Source: Schlesneria paludicola DSM 18645 (GTDB lineage Bacteria > Planctomycetota > Planctomycetia > Planctomycetales > Planctomycetaceae). From it: a stretch of 64,000 nt of DNA. Shown here one piece after another: positions 1 to 9,463 of the stretch. A program made the translations under genes and the position numbers. Every line of letters begins with the position of its first letter. Position 1 is the first letter of the stretch. The notes under the pieces are model-generated. The model was not told where the DNA came from, searched no databases, and saw only the letters and a list, made by a program, of their open reading frames with translations. Where the stretch lies: assembly GCF_000255655.1 (NCBI RefSeq), contig NZ_JH636437.1, forward strand, positions 248,353-312,352, read 5' to 3'.

Positions 1-584
1 ATCTGCCAGACGCGCCGATGACCGCTGACGTGGTGGCTCCTCCGATCGAGTTTGGATCGGACGAGAACATTGTCAAACTGCGTGGCCGCATCGATCGTAT
101 CGATGTTGGGGCGTTCGAGGGGCGACCCGCCTATGTCGTCGTCGACTACAAGACGGGACAGCGACCAACGTTTCGTGATCAGGATCTGGTGACGGGCCGT
201 TCGATGCAGCTGGCGCTGTATCTTCTCGTGATCAAGCGGCTGGGACTTGTCGCCGACGATGCGGTTCCGCTGCAGATGGGATACTGGGCGCTGCGGGATT
301 CCGGCTTCAAGGCAGTGCTGTCAACAAAGAAGTTGAGGACGCTGTCTCCGGATAAAATTCAGCGGATGGAAGCGATCTTGGACCATCTGCTGCCTGAACT
401 TGCCGGCGAGATTCGCCAGGGACGTTTTGTCGTTGAGAACTCGGATCTGAATTGCACCGGCCGCTGTGCGTATCGGACCGTTTGCCGCGTCAATCAATTG
501 CGACCGTTGGCGGAATCATTGAGAAAACTTTCTCCGCCACGAGTTGACCCGACCGGAGCCGATGGTGGCACGGATGACGAATGA
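1..584 (+). CDS. PD-(D/E)XK nuclease, AddB/RecB-like (3' end only)
   Basis: The reading frame is open to the left edge, so the gene begins before the window and only its C-terminal part is seen. Counting from the methionine codon at 18, the nuclease core shows GRIDRID (about residues 23-29) and DYKTG (43-47), then a glutamine in the SMQLALYL helix. These are the D-(X)n-(D/E)XK residues of RecB-type nucleases. Near the end, Cys146, Cys150 and Cys156 form the C-X3-C-X5-C pattern that in AddB-type nucleases binds a 4Fe-4S cluster together with one more upstream cysteine, here outside the window. Family knowledge points to a double-strand-break repair helicase-nuclease subunit. Whether the missing N-terminus is helicase-like cannot be seen, so no symbol is given. 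Confidence 0.85.
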   Translation, partial: LPDAPMTADVVAPPIEFGSDENIVKLRGRIDRIDVGAFEGRPAYVVVDYKTGQRPTFRDQDLVTGRSMQLALYLLVIKRLGLVADDAVPLQMGYWALRDSGFKAVLSTKKLRTLSPDKIQRMEAILDHLLPELAGEIRQGRFVVENSDLNCTGRCAYRTVCRVNQLRPLAESLRKLSPPRVDPTGADGGTDDE

Positions 585-628
585 ATCCCCCAATGTTTTA
601 GGACTCGTCGCAGTCATACCGATGATGA

Positions 629-1438
629 TCAAGGCTCGTTCAGTTCGCTTCTCGCGTCGGTTCCTGTTTCCTGAGCCAGCATTTCGGTGGTCACTTCGGT
701 GACAGGCTTGAAGGTGTCCCGCGGGGCCAGATCGTCTTTGACGGAACGAATCAGCTTTGAGGTCCAGCGGGCGACGCCAAATGGAATCTCGGTGCTTTTC
801 CAGACGGTCGATTCTTGGACCGTGCGACTATTCGGACGCTCGATCGTAATCTCACCCTTCCACTGATCGGCCTTGATCGCTCCGACACCCACTTCTGGAT
901 CAACCGCTTCCGCGATCTTCTCAAGTTCGCGATAGTAGCCCACCAAAATTCCCAACGGATATAGCTGCAATGCCTGTTCCGTTAAGACTTTCGGGGATTC
1001 TTTTCCGACTTTGCGATAGCCTTTGATCATGGGAAGGAAGCTGACAGGAACTCCTTCCGCATCGACATTGTCGTTGATCACCGCCACTTCTGGGATCAAC
1101 ACTTTGTAGATCTCCAGGCCGGTCAGACCTGTATCGATCTTTCCATCACGGACGCGTCCGCGTTCCACCTTAATCTCGATCCAGCGGCAGTCGGTTTGCT
1201 CCCCATGGTATTCCGCCGACTCTTTCCCGACGGATTTGATCGTCACATGTTCTTTCCAGGGGTCGATTTCGACCTTGCCTGCGGCGGTTTCCGGCCGGAT
1301 CTCAATCTGTGAGTAGGTTCCTTCGTAGCGGACCCACGACCCGTCTTCGGGGATTTGGCATACGATTCCTTGTGCCGAGACCACGCTGCCAACCAGTCCG
1401 GCGATTCCCGCGAGGATCATTGTGAGACGTCGCCGCAT
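629..1438 (-). CDS. Secreted protein of unknown function
   Basis: A 269-residue protein read from the ATG at 1438, which has AAGGG about 8 bases upstream. The frame stays open further upstream, but that extension is charged and lies before a clear signal peptide (MRRRLTMILAGIAGLVGSVV, cleavage near SAQG), so the internal start is preferred. The mature part is rich in beta-type alternation, has several acidic stretches and two cysteines, and no motif I recognise. It lies 113 bases downstream of the parvulin gene on the same strand and may share its transcript. An envelope location is inferred from the signal; function is unknown. Confidence 0.7.
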   Translation of the reverse strand: MRRRLTMILAGIAGLVGSVVSAQGIVCQIPEDGSWVRYEGTYSQIEIRPETAAGKVEIDPWKEHVTIKSVGKESAEYHGEQTDCRWIEIKVERGRVRDGKIDTGLTGLEIYKVLIPEVAVINDNVDAEGVPVSFLPMIKGYRKVGKESPKVLTEQALQLYPLGILVGYYRELEKIAEAVDPEVGVGAIKADQWKGEITIERPNSRTVQESTVWKSTEIPFGVARWTSKLIRSVKDDLAPRDTFKPVTEVTTEMLAQETGTDARSELNEP

Positions 1439-1551
1439 GGAACAAACCCTTTCAAAGACGGAACATAAACGCACTGACTTCAGTCTGTCATAGACTTTGG
1501 GGGCTGACAAGGCAGAAATTCCCGCGATCCCCAGTTCATTCAACTCGACAA

Positions 1552-2442
1552 TTACTTCTGTCCGATCTTCGCGGTCGCGCGCTCGTCGGCGACGGTCGCT
1601 TTCCACAAATCCTGTGAAAGTCGGTCGAAAATGATGGGACGAACGTCTTCGAGGCTGAGATCGCCTGGATGGCGCTCAGTGACCTGGATCAAATGCATCC
1701 CGAACGGAGACTGGATCGGTTCGCTCAACTCTCCGACCTTCAGATCGAATGCGGCTTTCGATACCGTTGGCGGCAGTTTTCCCCGCCAGCCGAACAAGCC
1801 GATATCACCACCCTGCACTTTGGTTGGGGCCTCGGAATGCTGTTTGGCGGCATCTGCGAAGGAGATCGTCTTGTCCAAGATCTGGCGTCGAAGATCGGCG
1901 AGTGCCTGCGTTTTTGTCGCAACGTCTGAATCAGTTGGTGGTTTCGGCAATTTCAAGAAGATTTGGCTGCCACGCAGTTGTGTTCCGTCGAACTCCTGAT
2001 GGTGGTCGTTGAAATACTCCTTGAACTGTTCGGGCGTTACGGTGCGGCGGACATAGGCCCGCCAGGCCGACGGAAGTTCCAACTCGTTTTTCAGTCGAGT
2101 TTTGGTGTAGCCGATCTTGGGAAGAAACGTCTTGGGGTCTTCGCCACGTTTGCGGACAAGCTCTTCGGCACGTGCGATTTGCTCTTGAACTTCTGCCGAT
2201 ACCGGGTCGATCTTCTTTGAAGACAAGAACTTACGGATCAGTTGTCGCTCGATAAGCTGTTCAATGAGTTTGGGTTGTTCGTGAATCTTCTGATCGTCGG
2301 TCATTCCCAGCTGCATCGCGGCGAAGTCGAGGTCCCCTTTGGTGATAGGGGTGCCGTTGACGCTTACAATCACCGTTGCAGCAGGATCGGCCGAGAAGAA
2401 CGCGAGTAGGGTGGCCAGCAAGGTCCACTGCAAAACAGCCAT
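1552..2442 (-). CDS. SurA/PpiC-type parvulin peptidyl-prolyl isomerase
   Basis: A 296-residue protein. The ATG at 2442 is chosen because AAGGAG lies 5 bases upstream and a hydrophobic signal follows it directly (MAVLQWTLLATLLAFFSADP). After the signal come VSVNGTPITKGDLD and a helical SurA-N-like chaperone part, then a parvulin domain over about residues 155-260 with GSQIFLK, DAAKQHSEAPT, GGDIGLFGW and SPFGMHLIQV. These are the usual PpiC landmarks. The likely role is folding of exported or outer-membrane proteins in the periplasm. Length and domain order match SurA/PrsA-like foldases. The 3' end is followed by a secreted protein in the same direction. Confidence 0.9.
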   Translation of the reverse strand: MAVLQWTLLATLLAFFSADPAATVIVSVNGTPITKGDLDFAAMQLGMTDDQKIHEQPKLIEQLIERQLIRKFLSSKKIDPVSAEVQEQIARAEELVRKRGEDPKTFLPKIGYTKTRLKNELELPSAWRAYVRRTVTPEQFKEYFNDHHQEFDGTQLRGSQIFLKLPKPPTDSDVATKTQALADLRRQILDKTISFADAAKQHSEAPTKVQGGDIGLFGWRGKLPPTVSKAAFDLKVGELSEPIQSPFGMHLIQVTERHPGDLSLEDVRPIIFDRLSQDLWKATVADERATAKIGQK

Positions 2443-2798
2443 GATGACTCCTTCATTCGAGCATGCTTTCGTATGGCGGCAAAGCATAACGGAGCCGGCG
2501 ATGAGAACGAAGATCGACCGTAGGTTCGATTCGAGCGTAAGGGGCAGGATCTATCGACGCGGCGGCTTCATGGATCGCTTCAAAACGGAAAAACGAAATT
2601 GACGAACCGCTGAACTCGCGACGAGCAGGTTCGTGAGCCAGTAGGCGAGGCTCGCGAACCTGTCAGAACAGGGTGGATATGCCAATAGTTCACGCTGCGA
2701 AGAAAATCACTATGATTGCCGCGCGTGAACGGATTCGTCCTCGTTCGAATTCGGGGATTCCGAGAGTGTGATTTTTAATCATTGAAGGAATATGTGAA
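2443..2798. other. Intergenic region between divergent genes, with a hairpin
   Basis: No credible gene. It separates the divergent parvulin and His-rich lipoprotein genes, so promoters for both should lie here, but I could not assign convincing -35/-10 boxes. It holds the long hairpin listed separately. Confidence 0.6.
2626..2662. repeat. Palindromic element, 14-bp arms
   Basis: Arms CAGGTTCGTGAGCC (2626-2639) and GGCTCGCGAACCTG (2649-2662) pair over 14 positions with a single G-T type mismatch around a 9-base loop. There is no T-run on either side and it sits between divergent gene starts, so a terminator is unlikely. A REP-like dispersed palindrome is more plausible. Confidence 0.6.
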
Positions 2799-3335
2799 AT
2801 GGTTCGGATCAATTTGATCGTGGCATTGGCGCTGGGACTGATTGGCGGCGCCATTGGCTGCGATAACTCGAAGCAGTTCAAGTCCGTGCAGGAAGTGAAG
2901 CAAGCCAACCCTTTGGCTGATCATGACCATGGCGCAAAGGGACCGCACGGGGGTGGGATTGTCGAATTGGGCGAAGAAGAATACCACGGCGAGATCGTGG
3001 TTGACCACGACAGCCACAGCCTGACCGTGTATGTCCTGGGTAAGGACGCCAAGACGGCTGAGCCCATCACCTCGACCGAAGTGACCGTGACACCCGAAGG
3101 CAAAGACGCGTTGACGCTGAAAGCGGTGCCACAACAAGGTGATGGAGAAGGAAAGTCGTCAAAGTTCGTGCTGGAAGATGATCAACTCGTCCATGCCTTG
3201 ATGGACGCAGGCTTTGTGCACGGTGATTTGAGAATCACGATCGGCGACAAGCCCTATCTTGGTCACATCGATTACCACCTGGATGGCGGTCACGATCATC
3301 ACGACCACGACGAAAAGCCGGCCGAGAAGAAGTAG
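2799..3335 (+). CDS. His-rich lipoprotein, probable metal-associated envelope protein
   Basis: A 178-residue protein starting at the ATG at 2799 with GAAGGA about 9 bases upstream. The N-terminus is a lipoprotein signal with a lipobox ending IGGAIGC. Histidine clusters follow at DHDHGAKGPHGGG (about residues 41-53) and at the C-terminus (GGHDHHDHDE). The middle looks like a small beta-sandwich, with the phrase EEYHGEIVVDHDSHSLTVYV. Similar His-rich lipoproteins occur next to heavy-metal efflux genes in planctomycetes, so metal binding is a reasonable inference, but no efflux pump is adjacent here. Its neighbours are a divergent foldase and a histidine kinase about 420 bases downstream. Confidence 0.8.
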   Translation: MVRINLIVALALGLIGGAIGCDNSKQFKSVQEVKQANPLADHDHGAKGPHGGGIVELGEEEYHGEIVVDHDSHSLTVYVLGKDAKTAEPITSTEVTVTPEGKDALTLKAVPQQGDGEGKSSKFVLEDDQLVHALMDAGFVHGDLRITIGDKPYLGHIDYHLDGGHDHHDHDEKPAEKK

Positions 3336-3754
3336 AACGGAAAAGCAATACGCGAAGTCACTGTGTGATGTGTCTCTTCGACTTCGCTTTACCGTAAGTC
3401 TGTGACAGCAACCCGAGGCGACTTCGATCCGCAGATCCGCTGATTGTTCGTTGGAACAGTGCGAACCGGCAGGATCTGCAGTTTTGGGTTGACTGCGATA
3501 ATTCGCAGGTCCGGAAAACGTTTCCCAGCCCGCCCGCGTGCCGCATCTGTGGCACGCGGAAGCGGCCTGGAGTTGTCCCTCGCCTCCGACCGTTGGACGC
3601 CGCTTGAGCGTGCAGTCACGGCGGGCAGCCTACCGATACTCGACAAGCACGGATATCAGAGCTCGGCCAATACCTCTGATGCGGCGTTCGTGATGTCGTG
3701 ATCGGATCGAAAACGTCCAGCTCGACGGGTTGCTCATTCAAGGCGGTATGCGGC
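3336..3754. other. Gene-free stretch with a palindrome
   Basis: Short frames on both strands here lack family features, signals and ribosome sites. A 9-bp perfect palindrome at 3534-3559 is listed separately. Confidence 0.5.
3534..3559. repeat. Palindrome CCGCGTGCC/GGCACGCGG
   Basis: Perfect 9-bp arms around the 8-base loop GCATCTGT, GC-rich and without a T-run. It looks like a REP-type intergenic palindrome; no second copy of exactly this sequence was noticed in the window. Confidence 0.5.
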
Positions 3755-4570
3755 ATGAAAGCCACGATTTCTGAATTTGACGAACTGCCAACGGCGGCAC
3801 GAGTTGCCGAGCTTCAGCAGCAGATTCAATCGCTTCAGCAGCAACTGTTGCAGGCGCAGAAAATGAGTTCGATTGGGGTATTGGCCTCGTCGATCACTCA
3901 TGAATTCAACAATATCCTGATGACCGTCATCAATTACGCAAAAATGGGCGTTCGGCACAAAGATCCTGCCACGCGTGATAAGGCGTTCGACAAGATTCTG
4001 GCGGCTGGCCATCGGGCCTCGAAAATCACGACGGGGATGCTTTCGTACGCGCGGCAACAGAGCGACCGACGCGAAGCGATGGATTTGGTGCCGCTCGTCG
4101 AAGATGTCCTGGTCCTGGTCGAAAAAGACTTGCAGCGCTATCGCATCCGCTTGACGACTCAGTTTGATGTTCATCCGTACGCGGCAGTGAACTCGGGTCA
4201 GGTGCAGCAGGTCTTGCTGAATCTGGTGATCAATGCGCGGCAGGCGATGGAGAATGGCGGCAACCTGACTGTGACTGTGCGATCGAATCAGGAACAAGGC
4301 CAGGCCGAAATCAGCATCCGCGACACGGGCAGCGGAATCGCCCCGGACAAATTGCGAAAGATCTTCGATCCGTTCTTCACCACGAAGACGGTGGATGAGC
4401 AGGGGCAAGGCGGTACGGGACTAGGATTGTCGCTGGCCCGTGACGTGATGGAATCACACGGCGGTCGAATCCGCGTCGAGAGCGCGGTCGGCAGCGGAAC
4501 CACCTTCACGCTGAAGTTCCCTCAGGTGGCGTCGCCCGTCAAACCGCAGGCAAAGCAGGCGGTTGGTTAG
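3755..4570 (+). CDS. NtrB-like sensor histidine kinase (orphan, cytosolic)
   Basis: A 271-residue protein counted from the ATG at 3755 (AAGGCGG 8 bases upstream); an ATG at 3698 would add 19 residues. A Gln-rich coiled coil (about 18-36) leads into the H-box SSITHEFNNILM with the phospho-acceptor His49. The catalytic domain has the N-box LNLVINARQAMENGG, G1 DTGSGI, F-box FDPFFTT and G2 GGTGLGLSLA. There is no membrane segment and no PAS domain, so the stimulus is probably cytoplasmic or relayed through a partner. The dimerisation region resembles NtrB-class kinases. No response regulator is adjacent, so the partner must be encoded elsewhere. Confidence 0.92.
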   Translation: MKATISEFDELPTAARVAELQQQIQSLQQQLLQAQKMSSIGVLASSITHEFNNILMTVINYAKMGVRHKDPATRDKAFDKILAAGHRASKITTGMLSYARQQSDRREAMDLVPLVEDVLVLVEKDLQRYRIRLTTQFDVHPYAAVNSGQVQQVLLNLVINARQAMENGGNLTVTVRSNQEQGQAEISIRDTGSGIAPDKLRKIFDPFFTTKTVDEQGQGGTGLGLSLARDVMESHGGRIRVESAVGSGTTFTLKFPQVASPVKPQAKQAVG

Positions 4571-4615
4571 TGTCAGCGCCACTCTTTACTGACTAATTCG
4601 AGTGGATCGTGCGCG

Positions 4616-4667
4616 GCCTCATTGGCCCGCTCGCGGCAAGTTCATCAACGAGTCACTTCAGGTTTGG
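4616..4667. repeat. Direct repeat, copy A (downstream of the PQQ gene)
   Basis: This stretch (core GCAAGTTCATCAACGAGTCA, then CTTCAGGTTTG) matches copy B at 9252-9302 at roughly four bases in five, in the same orientation. The pair brackets the 4.5-kb PQQ gene. Confidence 0.5.
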
Positions 4668-4674
4668 TGTTCCG

Positions 4675-7600
4675 TCACTTGTCGGCGTCAGGAAAAGACA
4701 GTTCCAAGTTCCAGTCCAGAAAATCGACGACAAGTTTTTGTTCGTCGATTTTTGGAATGAACTGGGCGCTGCGGAAGTTGGGTGATGTTGTTTCTTGTGA
4801 CTCGTACACGAGCCGCCCTGTCCGTTTGTCGAGGATCATCACCGAGCCGCGTGGCATGTGTCCGAATCGGCGCAGCACGTCGTTCTCGGAATGTCGTGCT
4901 GCGAGTACCAGCACCGGCAGGTAAGCCGGCTGCGTGAAATCATAGGCCAGTTGCTCGATTGGTACAGACCAGACGATCTTGCCTTCAGTCGCATCAATCG
5001 CGCAGGCGATTCCATCCACGGTAAACGCGTTTTCGGACGCTGCCGCGAAATCGAGTGTGCTTACGGTGCGTTTCTCGGTTCTTCTCGAAGGCTGCCCCGC
5101 GATGACGATGTATCGTCCGCCCGATGCCTGGGCCGCCATCACACCCCCTGCTCCGTGAAGGCGATTCACAGGAAGTTTGGACGTCAGTCGGGTTTGTCCG
5201 GTGTCGAAGTCGATGACGTGGAACGTGCCCGATGGTTCGAGCGTCGCGATCAAATTGCGATTAAACAAGTTGAACAGCGTTCCCGCTGCGAACTGATTTT
5301 GCCAGAGAATTTTGTCGCCATCGAAATCACGCATTTCGAGCACCAACTGATCGGTGCCCTCGGTTCGCTTGCTTAACCGTCGTGTATCGCGAAAACAAAT
5401 CGGATCTTCATCGGGTGTCCCCTTATGGTGTTGCAGCAGGTATCCATCGAGCGGACGCAGCAACAGCGCATCGCGCGTCGAAGTGTGAAGTGTCAGCACG
5501 CGGTCGACGGTTCCATCGGATCGGGCATACTGCGGCCCCGTACGTGTCCATAAGACCTGGCCCGTTTCGATGTCGACCGCGAACAGAGTTTTATCGAGTT
5601 GATAAAAGACGGCCTCGTCAGAAAGCCCGAGTAGAACGCCGACAGCGCCGCGGAAGTCGAGGATCGATTGCGATCGTCGACCATTCGGGAACAGGCGATA
5701 TTTGTCTTGCGACATTTCGAAACCACGGCGATCCGTTGAGGTGGTCGAGTGCAATGACCTTTCGAGCAACAATTGTGGCGAGTTGAGTGACTCGGGAAAC
5801 TCGACCACGACCAGCGAGAAGCCCGATGCGATCGCCATTCGCCGATCACGGATATGAATCTGAGTTCCCAGCCCGCGAGCGAGATCGGGAGAGCTTGGTA
5901 ATTGGAATGGCCAGACGCTGTGTAGCGATGGATCACGTGCTGTCAGCACGGAGTTGATTGGATCAAACTCGAACGTCCAATTGAGGAAATGGCGTCCGAC
6001 GTGAGTGACGACGTCCACCTGCGAACCCATGGCGTTGACGCGGTTTCGAGTTCGCTCGACATCCATCGTGCCCGCGGGCCATTCTGCGGGAACTGGTTTT
6101 GCCTGTTGCACCTCGTCACGTGCCAGCCATTCGGCACTCAGTTCTTGCCCCGTCTTCCCATCCAGACAGACCTCGTTCGGGAATGTCAAAGCCAGTTGTT
6201 CAATCCATGGCAGAGCTTCGCGAGGTGATCCGCTGGTCATGGCACTGAGGGCGAGTCGTGCCGTGGCCGCGGCCGCGACGGCTGTGGTCTGGCATCGAGC
6301 GAGACGTTCCAGCAATCGCGAACGAACGATCCGTTCCGGCAGGGGATCGTTCGATTCGGCCAGACTTAAGAGCAAGGTATCGGCGGCGGGATGTCCGAGC
6401 GTCATTGTGACGAACCGAGCGAGCCGGTCGTCAGACTTCGGGACACTCGTGGCAAGCTCAAATTCCTTTGCCACGATCTGAACGAGTTTTTCGCGTGTCG
6501 ACATGTTTGCGGCTTCGTACATCGTCAACATTTGTGAACGAATATACTGCCACAGCATGACACTGTGGTCTGGAGCCACCGAGACCATCTCGTCGCGAAA
6601 TTCAGCGACATCAGCCAGTCGGAAGAGTTGTTTCATCGCTTCGACGTAGTCGCCGCTGTCTTTCAGAGCGCTCGCATACAGCCGGAGGAATTCGACGCGT
6701 TGTCGTGGCTCGTCCGTCAGTGTTTCCAGTTCCGGTGCGGCGGTCAGCAGGCGTGCAGGATCTTTTTTCATCACATTCAGCAGCGTGCCCGCCAAAACGC
6801 GTTTCACTCTCGATTCGGGTTGTTGCCGGACTGATTCTCGCAGATCCTGAATTGCCGCCTCGTCATCGCCATGGTGCAGTCGCATTTCACCTCGAAGGGC
6901 GAGAGCTTCGGCATCTTTCGGATTGGCCGCCAACTGGGTGGCAATCCGATGTTCGATTTCTTCGAGTGGTCGGAAACCAATGACTTCATGGATGCCTGCC
7001 GAGACCAATGACCCGTGCGCGACGGCCAGGTTGCCGGGGACTCGACCTTCAGGCAAGCGCGATCGGCCGAGCAAGCGGCCCCGCTTCAGATCGATCGATG
7101 CAATTTCACCGGTGGAGAGCGGCAGGAGGTAACGCGAACCCATATGTACGCCGCGACCGCTGGGCTCGGGAATTTCGAGCGGTTGAGTCCACTGTTCTGC
7201 CCCATCTGTCAACGAGTATGCCAACACACTCGATTTGCTGACGACGACGACCGAGCCTTCGTAAACACAGGCCAGATACAGACCTTGTTGTCGTGGTCGC
7301 TTCCAGATCAACGTCCCGTCGATGGCATCCACACAATGCAGCTCGGCAGAATCCCGCGGCGTCATCAACAACCGCCCCTGAGCCAGCACGGGAGCTCCGT
7401 CGTTCCAGCGCTCTTCCTCGTCAAGCAGCATCACGTTGACGTCAAACACATCGGGCAAGTGGCGGCTGCGGTGCATTGCATATGTGTATCCCCAGCGTAA
7501 TTGATGCTGTCGCAGATCGTAGGCGACGACTGAGCCACATCCGGTTGGGCAGATCATCAGATTGTCAGAGATCACGGGAATGAGTCCCGCCTGACGACTT

Positions 7601-9192
7601 GAAATGGCGATCCAGTCGTTGACCGCGATCAATGTCTGTGACCATTCAAGCTCGATCGACTTTTCGTTCGGGGCCAGCGCGAGCAGGCGCAGTTCGTCTT
7701 TTACTTCTGCGAGACAATAAAGGCGGCCATCCCACGGAAGCGGAGGGCCGAGAAAGAAGATTCCAGACAGTTCGATCGGTGGAGTTCCGCGAACCCCTCC
7801 GGCTTCCCAGACCAGGCGACCACCATCGAGTTCGTACGCGACCAATTTATTCGTTGGATCGATCGCGTTGGGAGCTCCGTTGATCGGCCGAACGCGCGGC
7901 CGCAATGGATTGAACTGCGTATCCACTTCTTCGATGGCGTAGACGTATCGACCATCACTGGTCAGTGAGCCAGTCAGATGGTCGCGGAACAGTTTCTGTC
8001 GCAGGTATCCAGGAAACGTCAATGGCGACGACTGATTCGTGCCATCGATTTCGGCGGCTGAGCTTTGAAACAGCCAGGTCAACATGCCGTCTGTGACCGA
8101 TGAACGCCAGAGTAACTCACCGGTACGCAGGCTGACCGCGGTCACATCATTCAAAGTGCGATAAACAACGCGGTCGCCGACGACCAGAGGCATCGAGGCC
8201 GGCAGCGCCAGACGGTTATCGTCGATCAGAAGGCGCTCAATTTTCCGGGACAACAGATCGAAGGCCGTGCGATGCGCCTGGTTTGCGGCGTCTTCCAGGC
8301 GAAAACGGTTGTACTCCAGTGGTGAAATGGTCCAGGAACCGCCCCCAGCAGGATACGCGGCGGTTGCGGATTCATTTCCGGTCGGACCGCCACGGGGCAA
8401 CATCCACTGGGATTCGGTCAGCTCGAGTTGCGTCGGAGCCAGGCCGAAATGTGTCGCCAGCCATGCTGTAGCCTCGCGTTCATTCTGCAGAACCGGAACT
8501 TGTTTCCCTCCAAAATGCCAGGCTGATGGCAAATCCAGTTCGACGAGTTGTTTGAGTGCTGCCAAGCAACGCGTAGGTTGACCCGCCAGATGCCAGGCAA
8601 ACGCGGCGCGCAGGATGAGTGGTCCCGAGACATCGCCCTGGGCCGACGGATGATGCTGCATCGCCTCGCACAGAATCGCCGCTTCGAGCGGCTGATTCAG
8701 GTCAAAGGCACGGGCTGACAGAATCTGCATCGCTTCAAAGCCGGCCGCCGTCATCATGTAGCGGCTGGCAACCATGGCGATTGTCTCGAAATCGTTTTTC
8801 GGCACCGCTTCATTCAAGATCGCGCGTGCGGTTGTCCCGAAATGAAGTTCGTATGCGGCGCGACCGGTGGCCGGAAGGCCGGCGAGGATGCGATGAGTTT
8901 GTCCTTTCACGCCGGCTGGCACGTCGTCTTTGGACCGGAAATCTTCGAGCCGAAAGAAATCTTCAGGGTAGTCGAGAATTGATTGCAGCCGCGTGACCGC
9001 CTGCACGTATTGGCGATCTTTGATCAACTGTTGCGCGTCGATTTTGGCTTGCTGTACGGTCCGATCGATCCTGGCGGTGACCCGTTTCGAATCTTCCGTG
9101 GTAAATCGATCTCGTACGAATTGCGCGCTGGCGGTCAGTCCTGAACTGATGAACGCACAGCACAAAATTCCCGCAAACCACTCGCAACGCAT
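4675..9192 (-). CDS. Large secreted PQQ-like beta-propeller / TPR protein
   Basis: A 1505-residue protein; the ATG at 9192 is preceded by GAGGAG about 8 bases away and followed by a signal peptide ending LTASAQ. The N-terminal 300 residues are helical and TPR-like. A first propeller (roughly 330-750) has blades such as GDRVVYRTLNDVTAVSLRTG, LVAYELDGGRLVWEAGG and GSVVAYDLRQHQLRWGY. A TPR stretch follows (AEALALRGEMRLHHGDDEAA). A second propeller near the C-terminus includes LFAVDIETGQVLWTRTGP and AIDATEGKIVWSV. PQQ-type blades without catalytic quinoprotein residues usually mediate protein contacts. Envelope scaffolding is the inference; substrate and partner are unknown. It stands alone between the kinase and the HerA-like gene. 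Confidence 0.85.
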   Translation of the reverse strand: MRCEWFAGILCCAFISSGLTASAQFVRDRFTTEDSKRVTARIDRTVQQAKIDAQQLIKDRQYVQAVTRLQSILDYPEDFFRLEDFRSKDDVPAGVKGQTHRILAGLPATGRAAYELHFGTTARAILNEAVPKNDFETIAMVASRYMMTAAGFEAMQILSARAFDLNQPLEAAILCEAMQHHPSAQGDVSGPLILRAAFAWHLAGQPTRCLAALKQLVELDLPSAWHFGGKQVPVLQNEREATAWLATHFGLAPTQLELTESQWMLPRGGPTGNESATAAYPAGGGSWTISPLEYNRFRLEDAANQAHRTAFDLLSRKIERLLIDDNRLALPASMPLVVGDRVVYRTLNDVTAVSLRTGELLWRSSVTDGMLTWLFQSSAAEIDGTNQSSPLTFPGYLRQKLFRDHLTGSLTSDGRYVYAIEEVDTQFNPLRPRVRPINGAPNAIDPTNKLVAYELDGGRLVWEAGGVRGTPPIELSGIFFLGPPLPWDGRLYCLAEVKDELRLLALAPNEKSIELEWSQTLIAVNDWIAISSRQAGLIPVISDNLMICPTGCGSVVAYDLRQHQLRWGYTYAMHRSRHLPDVFDVNVMLLDEEERWNDGAPVLAQGRLLMTPRDSAELHCVDAIDGTLIWKRPRQQGLYLACVYEGSVVVVSKSSVLAYSLTDGAEQWTQPLEIPEPSGRGVHMGSRYLLPLSTGEIASIDLKRGRLLGRSRLPEGRVPGNLAVAHGSLVSAGIHEVIGFRPLEEIEHRIATQLAANPKDAEALALRGEMRLHHGDDEAAIQDLRESVRQQPESRVKRVLAGTLLNVMKKDPARLLTAAPELETLTDEPRQRVEFLRLYASALKDSGDYVEAMKQLFRLADVAEFRDEMVSVAPDHSVMLWQYIRSQMLTMYEAANMSTREKLVQIVAKEFELATSVPKSDDRLARFVTMTLGHPAADTLLLSLAESNDPLPERIVRSRLLERLARCQTTAVAAAATARLALSAMTSGSPREALPWIEQLALTFPNEVCLDGKTGQELSAEWLARDEVQQAKPVPAEWPAGTMDVERTRNRVNAMGSQVDVVTHVGRHFLNWTFEFDPINSVLTARDPSLHSVWPFQLPSSPDLARGLGTQIHIRDRRMAIASGFSLVVVEFPESLNSPQLLLERSLHSTTSTDRRGFEMSQDKYRLFPNGRRSQSILDFRGAVGVLLGLSDEAVFYQLDKTLFAVDIETGQVLWTRTGPQYARSDGTVDRVLTLHTSTRDALLLRPLDGYLLQHHKGTPDEDPICFRDTRRLSKRTEGTDQLVLEMRDFDGDKILWQNQFAAGTLFNLFNRNLIATLEPSGTFHVIDFDTGQTRLTSKLPVNRLHGAGGVMAAQASGGRYIVIAGQPSRRTEKRTVSTLDFAAASENAFTVDGIACAIDATEGKIVWSVPIEQLAYDFTQPAYLPVLVLAARHSENDVLRRFGHMPRGSVMILDKRTGRLVYESQETTSPNFRSAQFIPKIDEQKLVVDFLDWNLELSFPDADK

Positions 9193-9251
9193 CCTCGTTC
9201 TCCTCGTGGCCCAGCCACTCTGTGCTGACAGGTTCACGAGCATCGCCTGCA

Positions 9252-9302
9252 GGCTCGGTGGCCTGCTCGCAGCGAGTTCTTCAACGCGTCAATTCAGGTT
9301 TG
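9252..9302. repeat. Direct repeat, copy B (upstream of the PQQ gene)
   Basis: The core GCGAGTTCTTCAACGCGTCA followed by ATTCAGGTTTG aligns with copy A at 4616-4667 in the same orientation. Confidence 0.5.
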
Positions 9303-9463
9303 AAGCGACACTAGAACGAACCCTCAACCTTTGAGATGATACTCGAAGATCAAGAGGTTTGCTGCGACGAAACCGTTCAAGATTCCGATGAACAGACATT
9401 GTGTGCGAAACTCGTGTCCGTTCGTCGATGCAGATCATTCCCCGTTTTCCTGAGGACTTTGCG

